Shown piece by piece: positions 18,295 to 28,020 of a stretch of DNA of 53,985 nucleotides (positions within the stretch are counted from its first letter, which is position 1; every line of letters begins with the position of its first letter). Origin of the DNA: Oscillospiraceae bacterium (GTDB lineage Bacteria > Bacillota > Clostridia > Oscillospirales > Oscillospiraceae); contig SVKY01000009.1 of NCBI GenBank assembly GCA_015068235.1, positions 1 to 53,985 on the forward strand. Reading direction: 5' to 3'. The notes under the pieces are model-generated. The model saw only the letters and a list, made by a program, of their open reading frames with translations, did not search any database and had not been told where the DNA came from. The position numbers were made by a program, and so were the translations under genes.

Positions 18295-21200
18295 TCAGCC
18301 GACGACTCGGTGTGCGTACAAGAAGCGCCCTGTGTAATAGCTCTCAGACAGGTTCGAGAGTACGACACCGGTTTCAGTGCTTTGCGCATGGACAAAATCG
18401 CCATCGCCCACATAGATACCGACATGAGACGCTTCATCTTCGTCGCCGAAGTAGATAATGTCGCCGGGCTGCAAATCGTAAAAAGGAACGCTGTAGCCAT
18501 CGGAGAGCTGATCGTTTACGGTACGATTGATGCTGATGCCGTTCTGCTGATACACATACTGCACGAAGCCGGAGCAATCGAAGCCCTCAGGGGACGAGCC
18601 GCCGTAAACATACGGGCATCCGACATAGCTCAAAGCACTCTTGGCAATCTCCGTACCGAGATCGGCGGTCAGCACAGCATCAAGTCCCATATCGCTGGGC
18701 GCTATATAACCGGTCAGATCGATATAAGGCTCATACTCGGCAAAATTGAATGCGCTCAGGTACGCAGCCGTCACATAAGGATCCGCAGTGGGAACGACCA
18801 TGTTAAAGCCTTCCACCGTGGTATCGAAGATGTTCGCACCGAGCAGGAGCGGCGGCGTTTCACCCGTAAACTCGACTGTCTTCAGCTGTGTGGTGTTTGT
18901 AAAGGCAGTGCTGTCAATCGCCATGAGCGAAGTGGGGAATACGATCTGCGTCAGCTTTGTCGCATTGGCAAATGCGCTGGCGCCGATTCCGACTGTTGCG
19001 CTGTAATCCAGCCCGGACATATCGAAGCTTCCGCTTCTTCCCGCAGGATATTTCACCAGGATCTTCGTATCCTTGGAGCACAGTACGCCGCCGAGAGATT
19101 TGAAGTAGATATTGCTCTCATCGACATAGATATTTTCGAGCGCGCCGCACTCGCTCAGCGCCGCACCGCTCAACTGTGCGATCGTGGACGACAGCGTCAG
19201 CTCCTTGAGCGTAGCAGCCACCGTGGAGAATGCGCCCTCCTTGATGGAGTAGATGGAAATATCACCGATTCCGGATGCCGATACTGCAGCAGGCAACGTC
19301 AACGCCGTGATCGTCTGCGAGGGCATGAAATCGATCAGAGTGTATCGTCCATTGTAATCCACCAAAATGTAGGTATCTCCATTATAGGTAGCGGAGATAT
19401 CAAAGGATACCACGGGCTTACCGCTCCATGTGGCAGGATATGCACTCACCGAACGGTAAGGTACATAGATCTTACACGGAGCATCGGCTTCTATGGTCAT
19501 CTCTGACGGCATATTATCACCGCTGCTGTTGATTATGCGGTTGATGGTGATTCTCTCCAGGTTCATGTCTGCTGAGAATGTGTCTTTGTCCAGGATCATC
19601 ACATCTTCAAAATAAACAGACTTCAAGTTGGTGCAATCCGCAAAAACACAGGTGCTTTCGATGCTCTGGATTCTCGGAATGCTCACCGTTTCCAAAGCAG
19701 CACACTGTCTGAACGCATTGTTGCCGAGGGTTGTCAGCTTCGGTGCGTTGAGTGTTTTGATCCCGCTTCCGAAGAAGGCATCCGCACCGATCGTTGTAAC
19801 CTGATCCATCACAACAGACGCAAGTCCGGTAGTGCCATAGAATGCACCGGCACCGATGCGCTTTACATTGTTCCCCAACGCGAGGTTTGCATCTGTAAAG
19901 GTCTGGTTGCGGAAGGCATTGGCATAGATCTCCGTGATGGGCTTACTGTTATATTCGTTCGGTACGACCTCATCTCCCGTAAAGTCCAGGTTCGATGTCA
20001 CCAATGTGTAGCCATCGCTGTTTTCCAGAACAACATAATCGCCCACAAGGACGCCATTGACCGTCTTGTCGCCAATCTTTTCCCCCCGGGGATAAAGGCG
20101 AGCAGCGCTGATTAGATTCTTTCCTTGATAGAACGATAGCAAATCTTCAGGAACAAATAGCTTAACTTTAGAAGAAGCATTTTGCACAAAGGGATCTTTA
20201 CCCAACGAAACATTGGCATCACTACTACCCATATAGATCTCTACCAAAGCAGAACAGGTGCGGAACATATTCCTGCCATAGATTTTCGCTGCCTTCGGCA
20301 TGTCTACGCTTATCAAAGAAGTGCACATTGAAAACACTTCATTCGTTCCGCTTTCGGCGATCACAGTCACTTCGGGCATGTTTACTTTAACTAACGACGT
20401 GCAGTTCGCAAATGCTTGAGCATCCACGGAGATCGTACCGCCGGTATGAATGCTCAGAATCCCCGTATTTCTAAATGCCTCGCTTGCTATTTCTTTCATT
20501 GAAGCAGGCAAAATAACATTCTGCGCCATATTTGCACAATATGCAAAGGCAGCAGTTCCAATTGTCTCAAGAGATTCGCCAAACTCAACATTTGTCAAGC
20601 CGCTAAGCTGATAGAATGCATTGCTACCGATGGACTGAATATTATTGCCGATCTTCAGTGTTACATTGGTAAAGTTTTGATTTCTAAAAGCATTGTCATA
20701 GATATGAGTGATTGGTTTAGCATTGAACGTGGCAGGAATTTCCAAACTGTCAGAATAATCAATGTTGGAGGTGATCAAAGTATAGGTGCCATCACCGTTA
20801 TCTCCGACAATATAAGTGCCAATATTGAAATCATTCACAAGCTCCTGCCCCATTTTCTCTCCCTCGGGGTAAATCATCGCAGCCTTGATACCACCGGGAC
20901 ACTTGCTTCGATAAAACTCAATATGCTCCTCCGGCACAAAAAGCTTGAGCCTCGCCATATCACACCCGGAAAGGGGACTACTTCCCAGTGTGATATCATT
21001 ATCATTTGTTGCCATATACAATTCTCTTAAGGATGTACACTTAGCGAACATTCTGGTGTCATTTGCTTTTGTAAGCGCCGGGATCCTCACACTGACCAAT
21101 GCAGTGCATAACTCGAACAATCTGTTGGTTCCATTTTCACCAACAACTTGAACATTGGGGAGCTCGGCATAGATCAAATCTGTGCAATTAGCAAAAGCAT

Positions 21201-23796
21201 AGCCGTCAATGGAAGTAGTTCCTCCTGTATTTACAGCAGTAATTTTTGATCTTTGGAAAGCAGATGCGCCGATCTTTTGCATGGTAGCAGGCAAGCGAAC
21301 GCCATGATTAAGGGCAACACAATTCAAGAACGCATTGGCGCCAATGGTTTCCAGGCAATCGCCAAAATCAACCTGTGCCAAGGCGGAAGCATTCGAGAAC
21401 GCATCATCGCCAACATACTTCACATTGTTCAAATCGACTTCTGTGATGTTTTTATTGTTGTAGAAATTGCCGGCACCCAAATTTTCAACCGTATCCGCAA
21501 ATTTTACCGTGGTACCGGTATAATTGTGTCTGTAAGCATGATCATAAATACTTGTGATCTTCAGGACCGTACCATCAATGGTGATCATTTCGCCGAGCAC
21601 AGCTTCTGCACCACCGATATAATAGGTGATCTCCCATTTATCATTTTTCGTATTTCTGACAAAATGCTCCTTGGTTTCATCCAAAACGGAGACCGGATAG
21701 ATCCGGGTAGCATACGAAGAATACACCGATTTATAGGAACTGATATACGCTTCTTCAACGAAGATTGCCTTCGCAGAGTTTAAGCCGCTGACAGCCTCGC
21801 TCTCCGGCACGGAAGCTGCAAAATGTACATAATTGCCGTTATAGAACCAGCTGTCTCCGAAGGCGGTGACGCCGGAGGGTATGGTGATGATGTTTAGAAT
21901 ATTGGAGCTATTGAATGCATTTGCGCCGATCTCAGCCAGGTTCTGCGGCAGAATCAAGCTCTCATACTTGCTGACGCCGTAGAAAGCGCTGTCCGGCAAT
22001 TTGTGATATGTATCGGTGTTCCGGTCATACACATTCGCTCTTTGCAGATCCAATTGCTTGAGCGAAAGCATGCTGTCGCTGTTCATGAAGGAAATATCAT
22101 CATTCGTAACAGCCTTGTCACCGATGGAGATGATTTCCAGCTGCAGCACTTCGTTCACAGCGCAGCCTGTGATCGCCTCATTCTTAAGGTAATCCTCAAG
22201 GATCGATTGGATCGTTGTCGTCTGTCCGTCCATATCCTGATAGTAGATCTTCAAACGGCTGTCATTGCCTTCCTCGATCTGTTCCACCAGGAAATCCTTT
22301 CTTTCGACCTCGATATCAGAATTGTCAAAATCGCAATTTCCGCTAACCTCTGTAGGACCGCCGGAATAGCTAAGAATAATTCTGGTATTACCGGTGCAAT
22401 TTCCGTTAGAATCCTCACAGAACTTCACAGACCAGCTGGGTAGCTTGATCGGAGAGTTGATGTCGTTATTATTCAGAATATAAATCTGGGGGCTGTTGGT
22501 TTGCGGGAGCTCAGACATATTGGAAAGATTGATCTCGTCAATCTCACCATTGTTGATGATCTCAATATTGTTCGCCTTCGCAACAGACTGGAGCAAGCCG
22601 ATTGTCGTACCGAAGGAGACGGTTGCTCTGGTGTTGGACTCAAGCTGGATGGTTTTCCGGGCGTTCTTCAGGTCAACAATTTTGACCTCATTGAAGCTCA
22701 CGCCGGCGGAGCCAAAGGAGCTTGTGGCATCGATGATGATATCCTTTTCCACAACGATATCGCCGTTCGAGGCATTCGAGCCGGTCAATGTAACATCGCT
22801 GATGGGCGTCTTGATCTTCAAATTGCCGCCAACGCCCTCCTTGGTGCACTGAACAACAACCTTACCCAAGCCGCCTGCGTCGATTCTCAAGCCGTTGCCG
22901 AGCACGTAATCATACATCAAATTGCCGTTCACGGTCAGGGTGAAGTTGTTTGTTTCCAGGTGGATGGGTTTGTTGAATACGAGATCGCCGTAATAAACGA
23001 TGTCGCAGCTAAGCTTAATGATATCACCCGGGTAGGCTTCCACGCAGGCACGATCGATATCCTCTCTCGTGGAGCAGTAATAGGTGGCGCCTCTCTCCTC
23101 GACGCTGTCAAAGTCACCGTCGATCTGCGTTGCAAAAATATCGAAATAGATATTGATACCGCCGCCGGTATATTCCTCGTTCTTATGCGCCAGGGTATAG
23201 TCCACACGGTAAACGTCATAGCCGTTCGTCTGATTGATAATGCCGTTCACCGCATTCTTATCGATGGTGATGACCTCATCATTGATCTTCTCGGGTGCGG
23301 GGCAGTCGGTAACGACCAAATCTCCGGTGCCGGTGAAGGTCACCTTGTCCGTGACTCTGGAGATATTGTACTTATAACCGCCGAGATAAGCATTGCTCTT
23401 CTCATTTCTGCCGCGGATATCGAAAGCGATCCGATACTGAATGCCGAGAGAGCCGGTGCTTTCCACCACAATATAGGCTGTACCGACGGTACCAACCTGA
23501 GCGTTCTCAATGGTGATCAGCGGGACGTTTCTGAATTGGCTTTCATCTTCGTCATTATCGGAAGACACGGGTCCGATCAAATGCGTGCCGTCTTCTCCAT
23601 AGACATAGGTATTGAAATTAATATTACCGGTATTAAATTCCATACCCCACAGGCTCTGATTGTTAATATACCACGCATAGGTAACAGAAGAGATAAGAAG
23701 CAGCGCAATTACAGAAATAAGGACAGTCTTCAACAACACATTCCGCTTGAATCTATGATATTTTTTTCTCTCTGCATTTAACACTTTACTACTCAC
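18295..23796 (-). CDS. Giant BspA-type leucine-rich repeat protein with C-terminal NlpC/P60 peptidase
   Basis: 1833 residues. A SipW-type signal/anchor lies at about 20-45 (LLLISSVTYAWYINNQS), followed by a camelysin-like beta region, then many BspA-type leucine-rich repeats in three to four related blocks (each has KPITHIYDNAFRNQNF-like text and a GEKxGxxxVN linker). Residues 1718-1833 form an NlpC/P60 domain with catalytic Cys1741 (FDCSGFV), His1791 (SHVGIYVG) and a third polar site near His1803, a fold that cleaves peptidoglycan stem peptides. It starts with GTG at 23796 behind AGGAGG, overlapping the SipW stop by 8 bases. It is the last operon gene. Likely an exported wall-remodelling adhesin that travels with the TasA-like proteins. 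Confidence 0.87.
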   Translation of the reverse strand: MSSKVLNAERKKYHRFKRNVLLKTVLISVIALLLISSVTYAWYINNQSLWGMEFNTGNINFNTYVYGEDGTHLIGPVSSDNDEDESQFRNVPLITIENAQVGTVGTAYIVVESTGSLGIQYRIAFDIRGRNEKSNAYLGGYKYNISRVTDKVTFTGTGDLVVTDCPAPEKINDEVITIDKNAVNGIINQTNGYDVYRVDYTLAHKNEEYTGGGINIYFDIFATQIDGDFDSVEERGATYYCSTREDIDRACVEAYPGDIIKLSCDIVYYGDLVFNKPIHLETNNFTLTVNGNLMYDYVLGNGLRIDAGGLGKVVVQCTKEGVGGNLKIKTPISDVTLTGSNASNGDIVVEKDIIIDATSSFGSAGVSFNEVKIVDLKNARKTIQLESNTRATVSFGTTIGLLQSVAKANNIEIINNGEIDEINLSNMSELPQTNSPQIYILNNNDINSPIKLPSWSVKFCEDSNGNCTGNTRIILSYSGGPTEVSGNCDFDNSDIEVERKDFLVEQIEEGNDSRLKIYYQDMDGQTTTIQSILEDYLKNEAITGCAVNEVLQLEIISIGDKAVTNDDISFMNSDSMLSLKQLDLQRANVYDRNTDTYHKLPDSAFYGVSKYESLILPQNLAEIGANAFNSSNILNIITIPSGVTAFGDSWFYNGNYVHFAASVPESEAVSGLNSAKAIFVEEAYISSYKSVYSSYATRIYPVSVLDETKEHFVRNTKNDKWEITYYIGGAEAVLGEMITIDGTVLKITSIYDHAYRHNYTGTTVKFADTVENLGAGNFYNNKNITEVDLNNVKYVGDDAFSNASALAQVDFGDCLETIGANAFLNCVALNHGVRLPATMQKIGASAFQRSKITAVNTGGTTSIDGYAFANCTDLIYAELPNVQVVGENGTNRLFELCTALVSVRIPALTKANDTRMFAKCTSLRELYMATNDNDITLGSSPLSGCDMARLKLFVPEEHIEFYRSKCPGGIKAAMIYPEGEKMGQELVNDFNIGTYIVGDNGDGTYTLITSNIDYSDSLEIPATFNAKPITHIYDNAFRNQNFTNVTLKIGNNIQSIGSNAFYQLSGLTNVEFGESLETIGTAAFAYCANMAQNVILPASMKEIASEAFRNTGILSIHTGGTISVDAQAFANCTSLVKVNMPEVTVIAESGTNEVFSMCTSLISVDMPKAAKIYGRNMFRTCSALVEIYMGSSDANVSLGKDPFVQNASSKVKLFVPEDLLSFYQGKNLISAARLYPRGEKIGDKTVNGVLVGDYVVLENSDGYTLVTSNLDFTGDEVVPNEYNSKPITEIYANAFRNQTFTDANLALGNNVKRIGAGAFYGTTGLASVVMDQVTTIGADAFFGSGIKTLNAPKLTTLGNNAFRQCAALETVSIPRIQSIESTCVFADCTNLKSVYFEDVMILDKDTFSADMNLERITINRIINSSGDNMPSEMTIEADAPCKIYVPYRSVSAYPATWSGKPVVSFDISATYNGDTYILVDYNGRYTLIDFMPSQTITALTLPAAVSASGIGDISIYSIKEGAFSTVAATLKELTLSSTIAQLSGAALSECGALENIYVDESNIYFKSLGGVLCSKDTKILVKYPAGRSGSFDMSGLDYSATVGIGASAFANATKLTQIVFPTSLMAIDSTAFTNTTQLKTVEFTGETPPLLLGANIFDTTVEGFNMVVPTADPYVTAAYLSAFNFAEYEPYIDLTGYIAPSDMGLDAVLTADLGTEIAKSALSYVGCPYVYGGSSPEGFDCSGFVQYVYQQNGISINRTVNDQLSDGYSVPFYDLQPGDIIYFGDEDEASHVGIYVGDGDFVHAQSTETGVVLSNLSESYYTGRFLYAHRVVG

Positions 23797-24331
23797 TTAA
23801 ATGCTCCTCCTTATCTTCCTTAAATGCCTTCACAATCGTTGAAATCTCGTTCACGATCAGCACACAAAGCGGTATTGCGATCAGAAAAATGAAACCAAAT
23901 CTGCTGTTAATAATCGTAAATATTTTCCCCGCAAGTGGGATCGTCGTAACATATCGGGACAAGATCCGGGACGAATCGATGGGGGGATCCGGTAAATCAT
24001 TCGCAACACCCTGGGTGGTAAAGCTGTCACCATCGATCTCAACAATTTTATGGGTGATGATTTTGTCCTTCAAAGAGTCCGATTCGCCGATATAAGTAAT
24101 AATATCGCCAACCTTCAGATCCTTCGGATCTGCGGACTTTCCTATAATCATTTCGCCAGCCATGATTTCCGGCTCCATACTTTCCGTGAGGACATAGTAG
24201 AATGAATATCCAAAAATGCTGGGTGATTCGCCCAAAAAGCGCAATGTCACCACAAACAAAGACATGGAAACGATCAAACCAAACAGACAGTATGAAGCTA
24301 TTTTAAGAATTTTAGAAATCAGCTTTAGCAT
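23789..24331 (-). CDS. SipW-type signal peptidase I (second copy)
   Basis: 180 residues with membrane helices at both ends (about 8-30 and 145-165). The catalytic Ser is in VLTESMEPEIMAGE and the Lys of ordinary bacterial enzymes is replaced by His in ITHKIVEIDG, as in the ER/SipW subgroup that processes TasA and camelysin. GGAGA lies 5 bases before the ATG. It overlaps the NlpC/P60 gene downstream and sits 13 bases after the small TasA-like gene, so it most likely processes the four TasA-like proteins just upstream and the NlpC protein. Confidence 0.9.
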   Translation of the reverse strand: MLKLISKILKIASYCLFGLIVSMSLFVVTLRFLGESPSIFGYSFYYVLTESMEPEIMAGEMIIGKSADPKDLKVGDIITYIGESDSLKDKIITHKIVEIDGDSFTTQGVANDLPDPPIDSSRILSRYVTTIPLAGKIFTIINSRFGFIFLIAIPLCVLIVNEISTIVKAFKEDKEEHLSE

Positions 24332-24344
24332 GTTTTCTCCAAAA

Positions 24345-24956
24345 TTATACGGTCAGGAAGTTGAGCGTACCGATGGAAAAATTCATATCCTCCAGGTTTT
24401 CACTTCCGGCAGCCGAGAACATTACATAAAAGTAGATGGACACAGGTTTTTCAGGGGGGATCTCAACAATGTCAACAAGGGTAAAGCCTCCTGCATCATC
24501 CATTCCGTCCGAGAGTCTCTGGTTCTGAACCGTCGGTGCGGGATAGGAGGAATCGAAGCCCGAAAAACCATTCGTGCCGATGATGATGTTGTCTTGCAGC
24601 TCTGCATCTTCGCAGATGATATCCGAGAGGATCAAACGAAGTCTGACAGAAGATGTGCTTAAATTGGTAATATCGACCTTGAATTTTTTCCTTTCGCCGG
24701 GAGCGAAATCATCATAGACCTCCAGCTCCTTCTCGGGTACTTCCTCGCAGAGCCTTGTGATGTCATCGAAGATCTCATCTTCCACATTCACGGACAGCTT
24801 CACTTTCAGCTCGCTGGTCGCAACCGCTGCATTCTCCAAACGAAGCGCCATAACTCTGCCCGCAGGATTTTGCAGCTCGTTGATCCAGGCAAAGGTAACA
24901 AGAATGCACAAAGTCAATGAAAGTATGGAAATTATGATCTTTTTTCTGTTGCTCAT
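24345..24956 (-). CDS. Small TasA/camelysin-like exported protein
   Basis: 203 residues. The N terminus has a SipW-type signal (KKIIISILSLTLCILVTFAW) followed by a beta-rich domain of the size of camelysin. It lacks the W-[LF]-E-G-x-D tail motif of its neighbours; the C terminus reads FYVMFSAAGSENLEDMNFSI. The DFAPGERKKFKVDITNLS segment is typical of the fold, where the domain edges stabilise a fibre. GGAGG is upstream at a longish 12-base spacing. Possibly a minor, tip or cap subunit; that is inference. Confidence 0.8.
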   Translation of the reverse strand: MSNRKKIIISILSLTLCILVTFAWINELQNPAGRVMALRLENAAVATSELKVKLSVNVEDEIFDDITRLCEEVPEKELEVYDDFAPGERKKFKVDITNLSTSSVRLRLILSDIICEDAELQDNIIIGTNGFSGFDSSYPAPTVQNQRLSDGMDDAGGFTLVDIVEIPPEKPVSIYFYVMFSAAGSENLEDMNFSIGTLNFLTV

Positions 24957-24995
24957 ATTTGATTTGTGCCTCCTTGTAAAATATTTACCGCTGAA

Positions 24996-25928
24996 TCATT
25001 GCGCCGGAGTAACGAAAGCAGAGTCGAATTTCAGGACCAAATTGAACTTTTTACCGGCAATTTCCTTGACGCAGTTAACGTCCTGACCTTCCAGCCAGAT
25101 TCGCATCGTCACCCATTTTGCCTCGCCGGGGTTCAAGGTAAATAATGCTCTGCTTCCATCTCTGTCGAAGTTATAGTTGGCTTCGTTGAAGGGATCATCG
25201 TCAATAAAGGATTCTCTGCCGCAATTGAAGTATTGCAGACCATAAACGGTTTGGTAGCCCAAAGCGCCTTCGTTATCGGTTTTGCCGTCAGCATCGCTCA
25301 TGACCGCTCTGTAAGCCTCGACCGCAGCTTCACCGTTGGCGTTCACAACACCCTCGTTGTTCTCGCCCAGATCTGCCAAAATCACGGTTTGCGTCACTGT
25401 TTGACCGCCGATCTCCTTGTCATAGGTCAGCGAGATTCTGATCGCCTTACTAAGATCCGGATCATCGATTTGATCCTTGACATAGTTGATGACGGTTTCC
25501 GGATGGATAAAAATGTATTTGCTTTCCGTGAGAGAATCATCCAGCTTCAAACAAAATTCGGCATCAATATAGTCCTTCTTATGAATATCGCCGCTGTCGA
25601 TGGCATAATAGATCGGTTCCTCGTCGGTCAGTGTCGGAGAAAAGTCTTTCCAGAAGAAGTGCTCACCATCATGACTGGATACCTGTCTGAACGTGAAGGA
25701 GCTGTCAACCTCCAAGCCGACAACATCGTTCAAAGAAACCTCCGTATGCACAGCAGAGGTATCACTCAGGACACTGATAACCAGTGCGCCGGAGCTTGCG
25801 ATGTTGATATCGTCACTTTTAATACTTGGTGTCCAGTTGCGAGAGACCCAAGTATAGGTAAATGTAACCAACATCATGCACAGCCACACGGCTAAAATTG
25901 CTGATAAAATTCTTTTACGTTTTGGCAT
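24996..25928 (-). CDS. TasA/camelysin-like exported protein
   Basis: 310 residues with a SipW-type signal (ILAVWLCMMLVTFTYTWVSR) and a beta-rich body. The C terminus holds the shared signature MRIWLEGQDVNCVKEIAGKK followed by an alternating-hydrophobic strand. GAGG lies 7 bases before the ATG, and it is 25 bases after the preceding gene. One of a run of four paralogues before the second signal peptidase; probably a fibre or surface-layer subunit. Confidence 0.82.
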   Translation of the reverse strand: MPKRKRILSAILAVWLCMMLVTFTYTWVSRNWTPSIKSDDINIASSGALVISVLSDTSAVHTEVSLNDVVGLEVDSSFTFRQVSSHDGEHFFWKDFSPTLTDEEPIYYAIDSGDIHKKDYIDAEFCLKLDDSLTESKYIFIHPETVINYVKDQIDDPDLSKAIRISLTYDKEIGGQTVTQTVILADLGENNEGVVNANGEAAVEAYRAVMSDADGKTDNEGALGYQTVYGLQYFNCGRESFIDDDPFNEANYNFDRDGSRALFTLNPGEAKWVTMRIWLEGQDVNCVKEIAGKKFNLVLKFDSAFVTPAQ

Positions 25929-25953
25929 GCTCTCGCCTCTTTCTGATCCTCAA

Positions 25954-27093
25954 TCAATCCTTGGTAAACTTAATATAATCGGTTTCGTAATTGGTCTCTG
26001 TTTCGGGATATTTTATGTAAATGGAAGCACCGCTGTCCAAAACAGGCAGATTGGGTGATGCAGATGTGTATGGTGTCCACTGCAAACCGTCTGTAGAGAA
26101 AACCATACCCTCAGCCAGACCTGTAAATGTGGAGCTGTCCTGATCAAAGGTGATCGCATTGATCGCTGTCTGCCTGTTGTCATCGGTCAGCTTGGAAATT
26201 CCGACGAACTTCAATTTTACGTTGACGTTGCCACCTGCCAAAGCCTGGTGCGCCTCACGGTCGGTGCCCTCAAACCAAATTCGAATTTTCACAGTCTTTT
26301 GGGCATGGGTCTCGCTGCCTTCGGGGTTCAGTGACACCAAAACCGGAGAATTGCCGGTGTAGCCTCTTTCCGCGCCGGTGGAATCGATCACAAACTTTTT
26401 GCTTGCGTATGTATCCGCAGAGATCTCTTTCCGAACGATGTTGCCGTCTTCATCTTCGCCGTAGAAATAATAGGCGGATTCGGGGGTTGCGGCGCTACCC
26501 GTCTTAAATGCGTAGGTGCCGTCGCCGTTTTGAATCAGCTGATAATCAGAGTTGGGAGCCCACAGCATTTTAAGGCTGCCGGTATCGTCGATGACCGCAA
26601 CACGCATGGCACTTGCAATATAATCTCTGCTGAAGCTGCCATAGATGTTGGACGTGGTATCGTCGGGGTTGACGGGAGCAACGAAGGACTCACTGCTCAG
26701 GTATACATTCATTTTAGATACGGAACGGAAGGCAACTTCCATTTCAATATAATCATAGTGATTGCTGTCTTCCATGGAAGACACTGCCGGGATCAGGTTG
26801 ACCGGCTGCTGATTTTCATCGATCTCGGAGGGACGATACAGCTGTTCGCCATTGCCCGAAATGTCGACGGCAGTAAACTCGCCGGCGCTGTAATCGATGG
26901 CGCTGGACCATCTGTTTGCAACGCCGTTTTCAACCAATGCGATCTCCAGGCTGTCGCCTGCCTCGCAGAAAATGCTGTTGCCGTAGGTAACGCTGACTTC
27001 CTCGTTGACATAAAACCATGCCATCGTGCCGCCGACGAGTGCAAGCAGCAGAATAACGCAAAAGCTGCTTAAAATAATGCGCTTTTTATTCAT
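25954..27093 (-). CDS. TasA/camelysin-like exported protein
   Basis: 379 residues from the ATG at 27093, preceded by AAAGGAGG; a start at 27123 has no ribosome site. SipW-type signal LLLALVGGTMAWFYVNEEVS, a beta-rich domain with the family motif LWAPNSDYQLIQ, and the tail signature IRIWFEGTDREAHQALAGG. In this paralogue the Cys of the signature is replaced (A-H). It overlaps the upstream gene by 8 bases. An extra beta region of about 60 residues follows the signature, unlike the shorter paralogues. Confidence 0.82.
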   Translation of the reverse strand: MNKKRIILSSFCVILLLALVGGTMAWFYVNEEVSVTYGNSIFCEAGDSLEIALVENGVANRWSSAIDYSAGEFTAVDISGNGEQLYRPSEIDENQQPVNLIPAVSSMEDSNHYDYIEMEVAFRSVSKMNVYLSSESFVAPVNPDDTTSNIYGSFSRDYIASAMRVAVIDDTGSLKMLWAPNSDYQLIQNGDGTYAFKTGSAATPESAYYFYGEDEDGNIVRKEISADTYASKKFVIDSTGAERGYTGNSPVLVSLNPEGSETHAQKTVKIRIWFEGTDREAHQALAGGNVNVKLKFVGISKLTDDNRQTAINAITFDQDSSTFTGLAEGMVFSTDGLQWTPYTSASPNLPVLDSGASIYIKYPETETNYETDYIKFTKD

Positions 27094-27994
27094 CGCTATT
27101 CTCCTCCTTTGCAGCAAATTCAAGTTTAATTGTGAATTTTTGTCCGCTTAATTGGCTGACACATTCTCTGTCATAGCCCTCGAGCCAAACCTTGACCTTC
27201 ATGGTCTTGTGGAAATGGTTATCTTCGCCGATCGTATCCAGCTTTAACAGACACGGCGCATCTTCAGGCAATTGCTGTCCATTGCTCCACATGAATTTGT
27301 ATTGTGAATGATAGCCGCAGCCGGCTTCATCCGTAGCTTCCGTGGAAATGTTTGCGGATACTGCCGAAGCGGCTGTGCCCACCTGGTAGCAATAATAGGG
27401 CTCAACAGTACCATCACTGCGGAAGGTGCTATCCTCCGCGGAATATTCGATTTGAGAATTCGGCGCCCAAATGTATTTTAATTCTTCCTTGCCGTTATTG
27501 ATCTCAAAAAAGGCGATTCTGATTGCGCCGGAAATATAGTTGTTGATCTGATCATCCTCAGCCTCGGGATCCACCACATAGCTTTCGGGCGCCAAATAGA
27601 TTTCCTGCTCTATGTCGGAACGAAACTCCAGGATTTCTTCATAATAATACTCGCTCTTGTTGGCATCGGTCAGCTTTTCAAAAGAAATCAGCTGTGTGGA
27701 GTATCCGTCGTCATCGTTTCCCACGAGATCATAAACGGGCTTATAGAAGTTTGTGCCGTCGCCGGAGATCTCTTTGAAATTCTTGTTGACACCGATGTGC
27801 ACATCCAGGTCATCAGACCAGTTGTTTCCCTGGTCGCCGGAGATCTGAATATAGTAAGCCTTGCCCACATGCACTGACATATCGTCCGCCGAGCCTCTCG
27901 TTCCGGTATAGAACCATGCGAAGGTAGCAATTATGATCATCACAATGACGGAAATAATCAAAGTGACGTTTTTCCAAATAGGTATTTTCTTCAC
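27086..27994 (-). CDS. TasA/camelysin-like exported protein
   Basis: About 302 residues. The likely start is GTG at 27994 because GGAGG (28002-28006) sits 7 bases upstream; a GTG at 28003 would put the ribosome site inside the start. SipW-type signal (VIMIIIATFAWFYTGTRG), family motif YIWAPNSQIEY, tail signature VKVWLEGYDRECVSQLSG. It lies 26 bases after the coiled-coil gene and is translationally coupled to the next paralogue. Confidence 0.82.
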   Translation of the reverse strand: MKKIPIWKNVTLIISVIVMIIIATFAWFYTGTRGSADDMSVHVGKAYYIQISGDQGNNWSDDLDVHIGVNKNFKEISGDGTNFYKPVYDLVGNDDDGYSTQLISFEKLTDANKSEYYYEEILEFRSDIEQEIYLAPESYVVDPEAEDDQINNYISGAIRIAFFEINNGKEELKYIWAPNSQIEYSAEDSTFRSDGTVEPYYCYQVGTAASAVSANISTEATDEAGCGYHSQYKFMWSNGQQLPEDAPCLLKLDTIGEDNHFHKTMKVKVWLEGYDRECVSQLSGQKFTIKLEFAAKEENSDE

Positions 27995-28020
27995 AATTGC
28001 CACCTCCGATCTTCCTTGGT

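Noticed and set aside
22501-23781. 426-codon open frame on the plus strand
   Set aside because: Antisense to the leucine-rich NlpC/P60 gene; no domain, no ribosome site, inconsistent with the operon.
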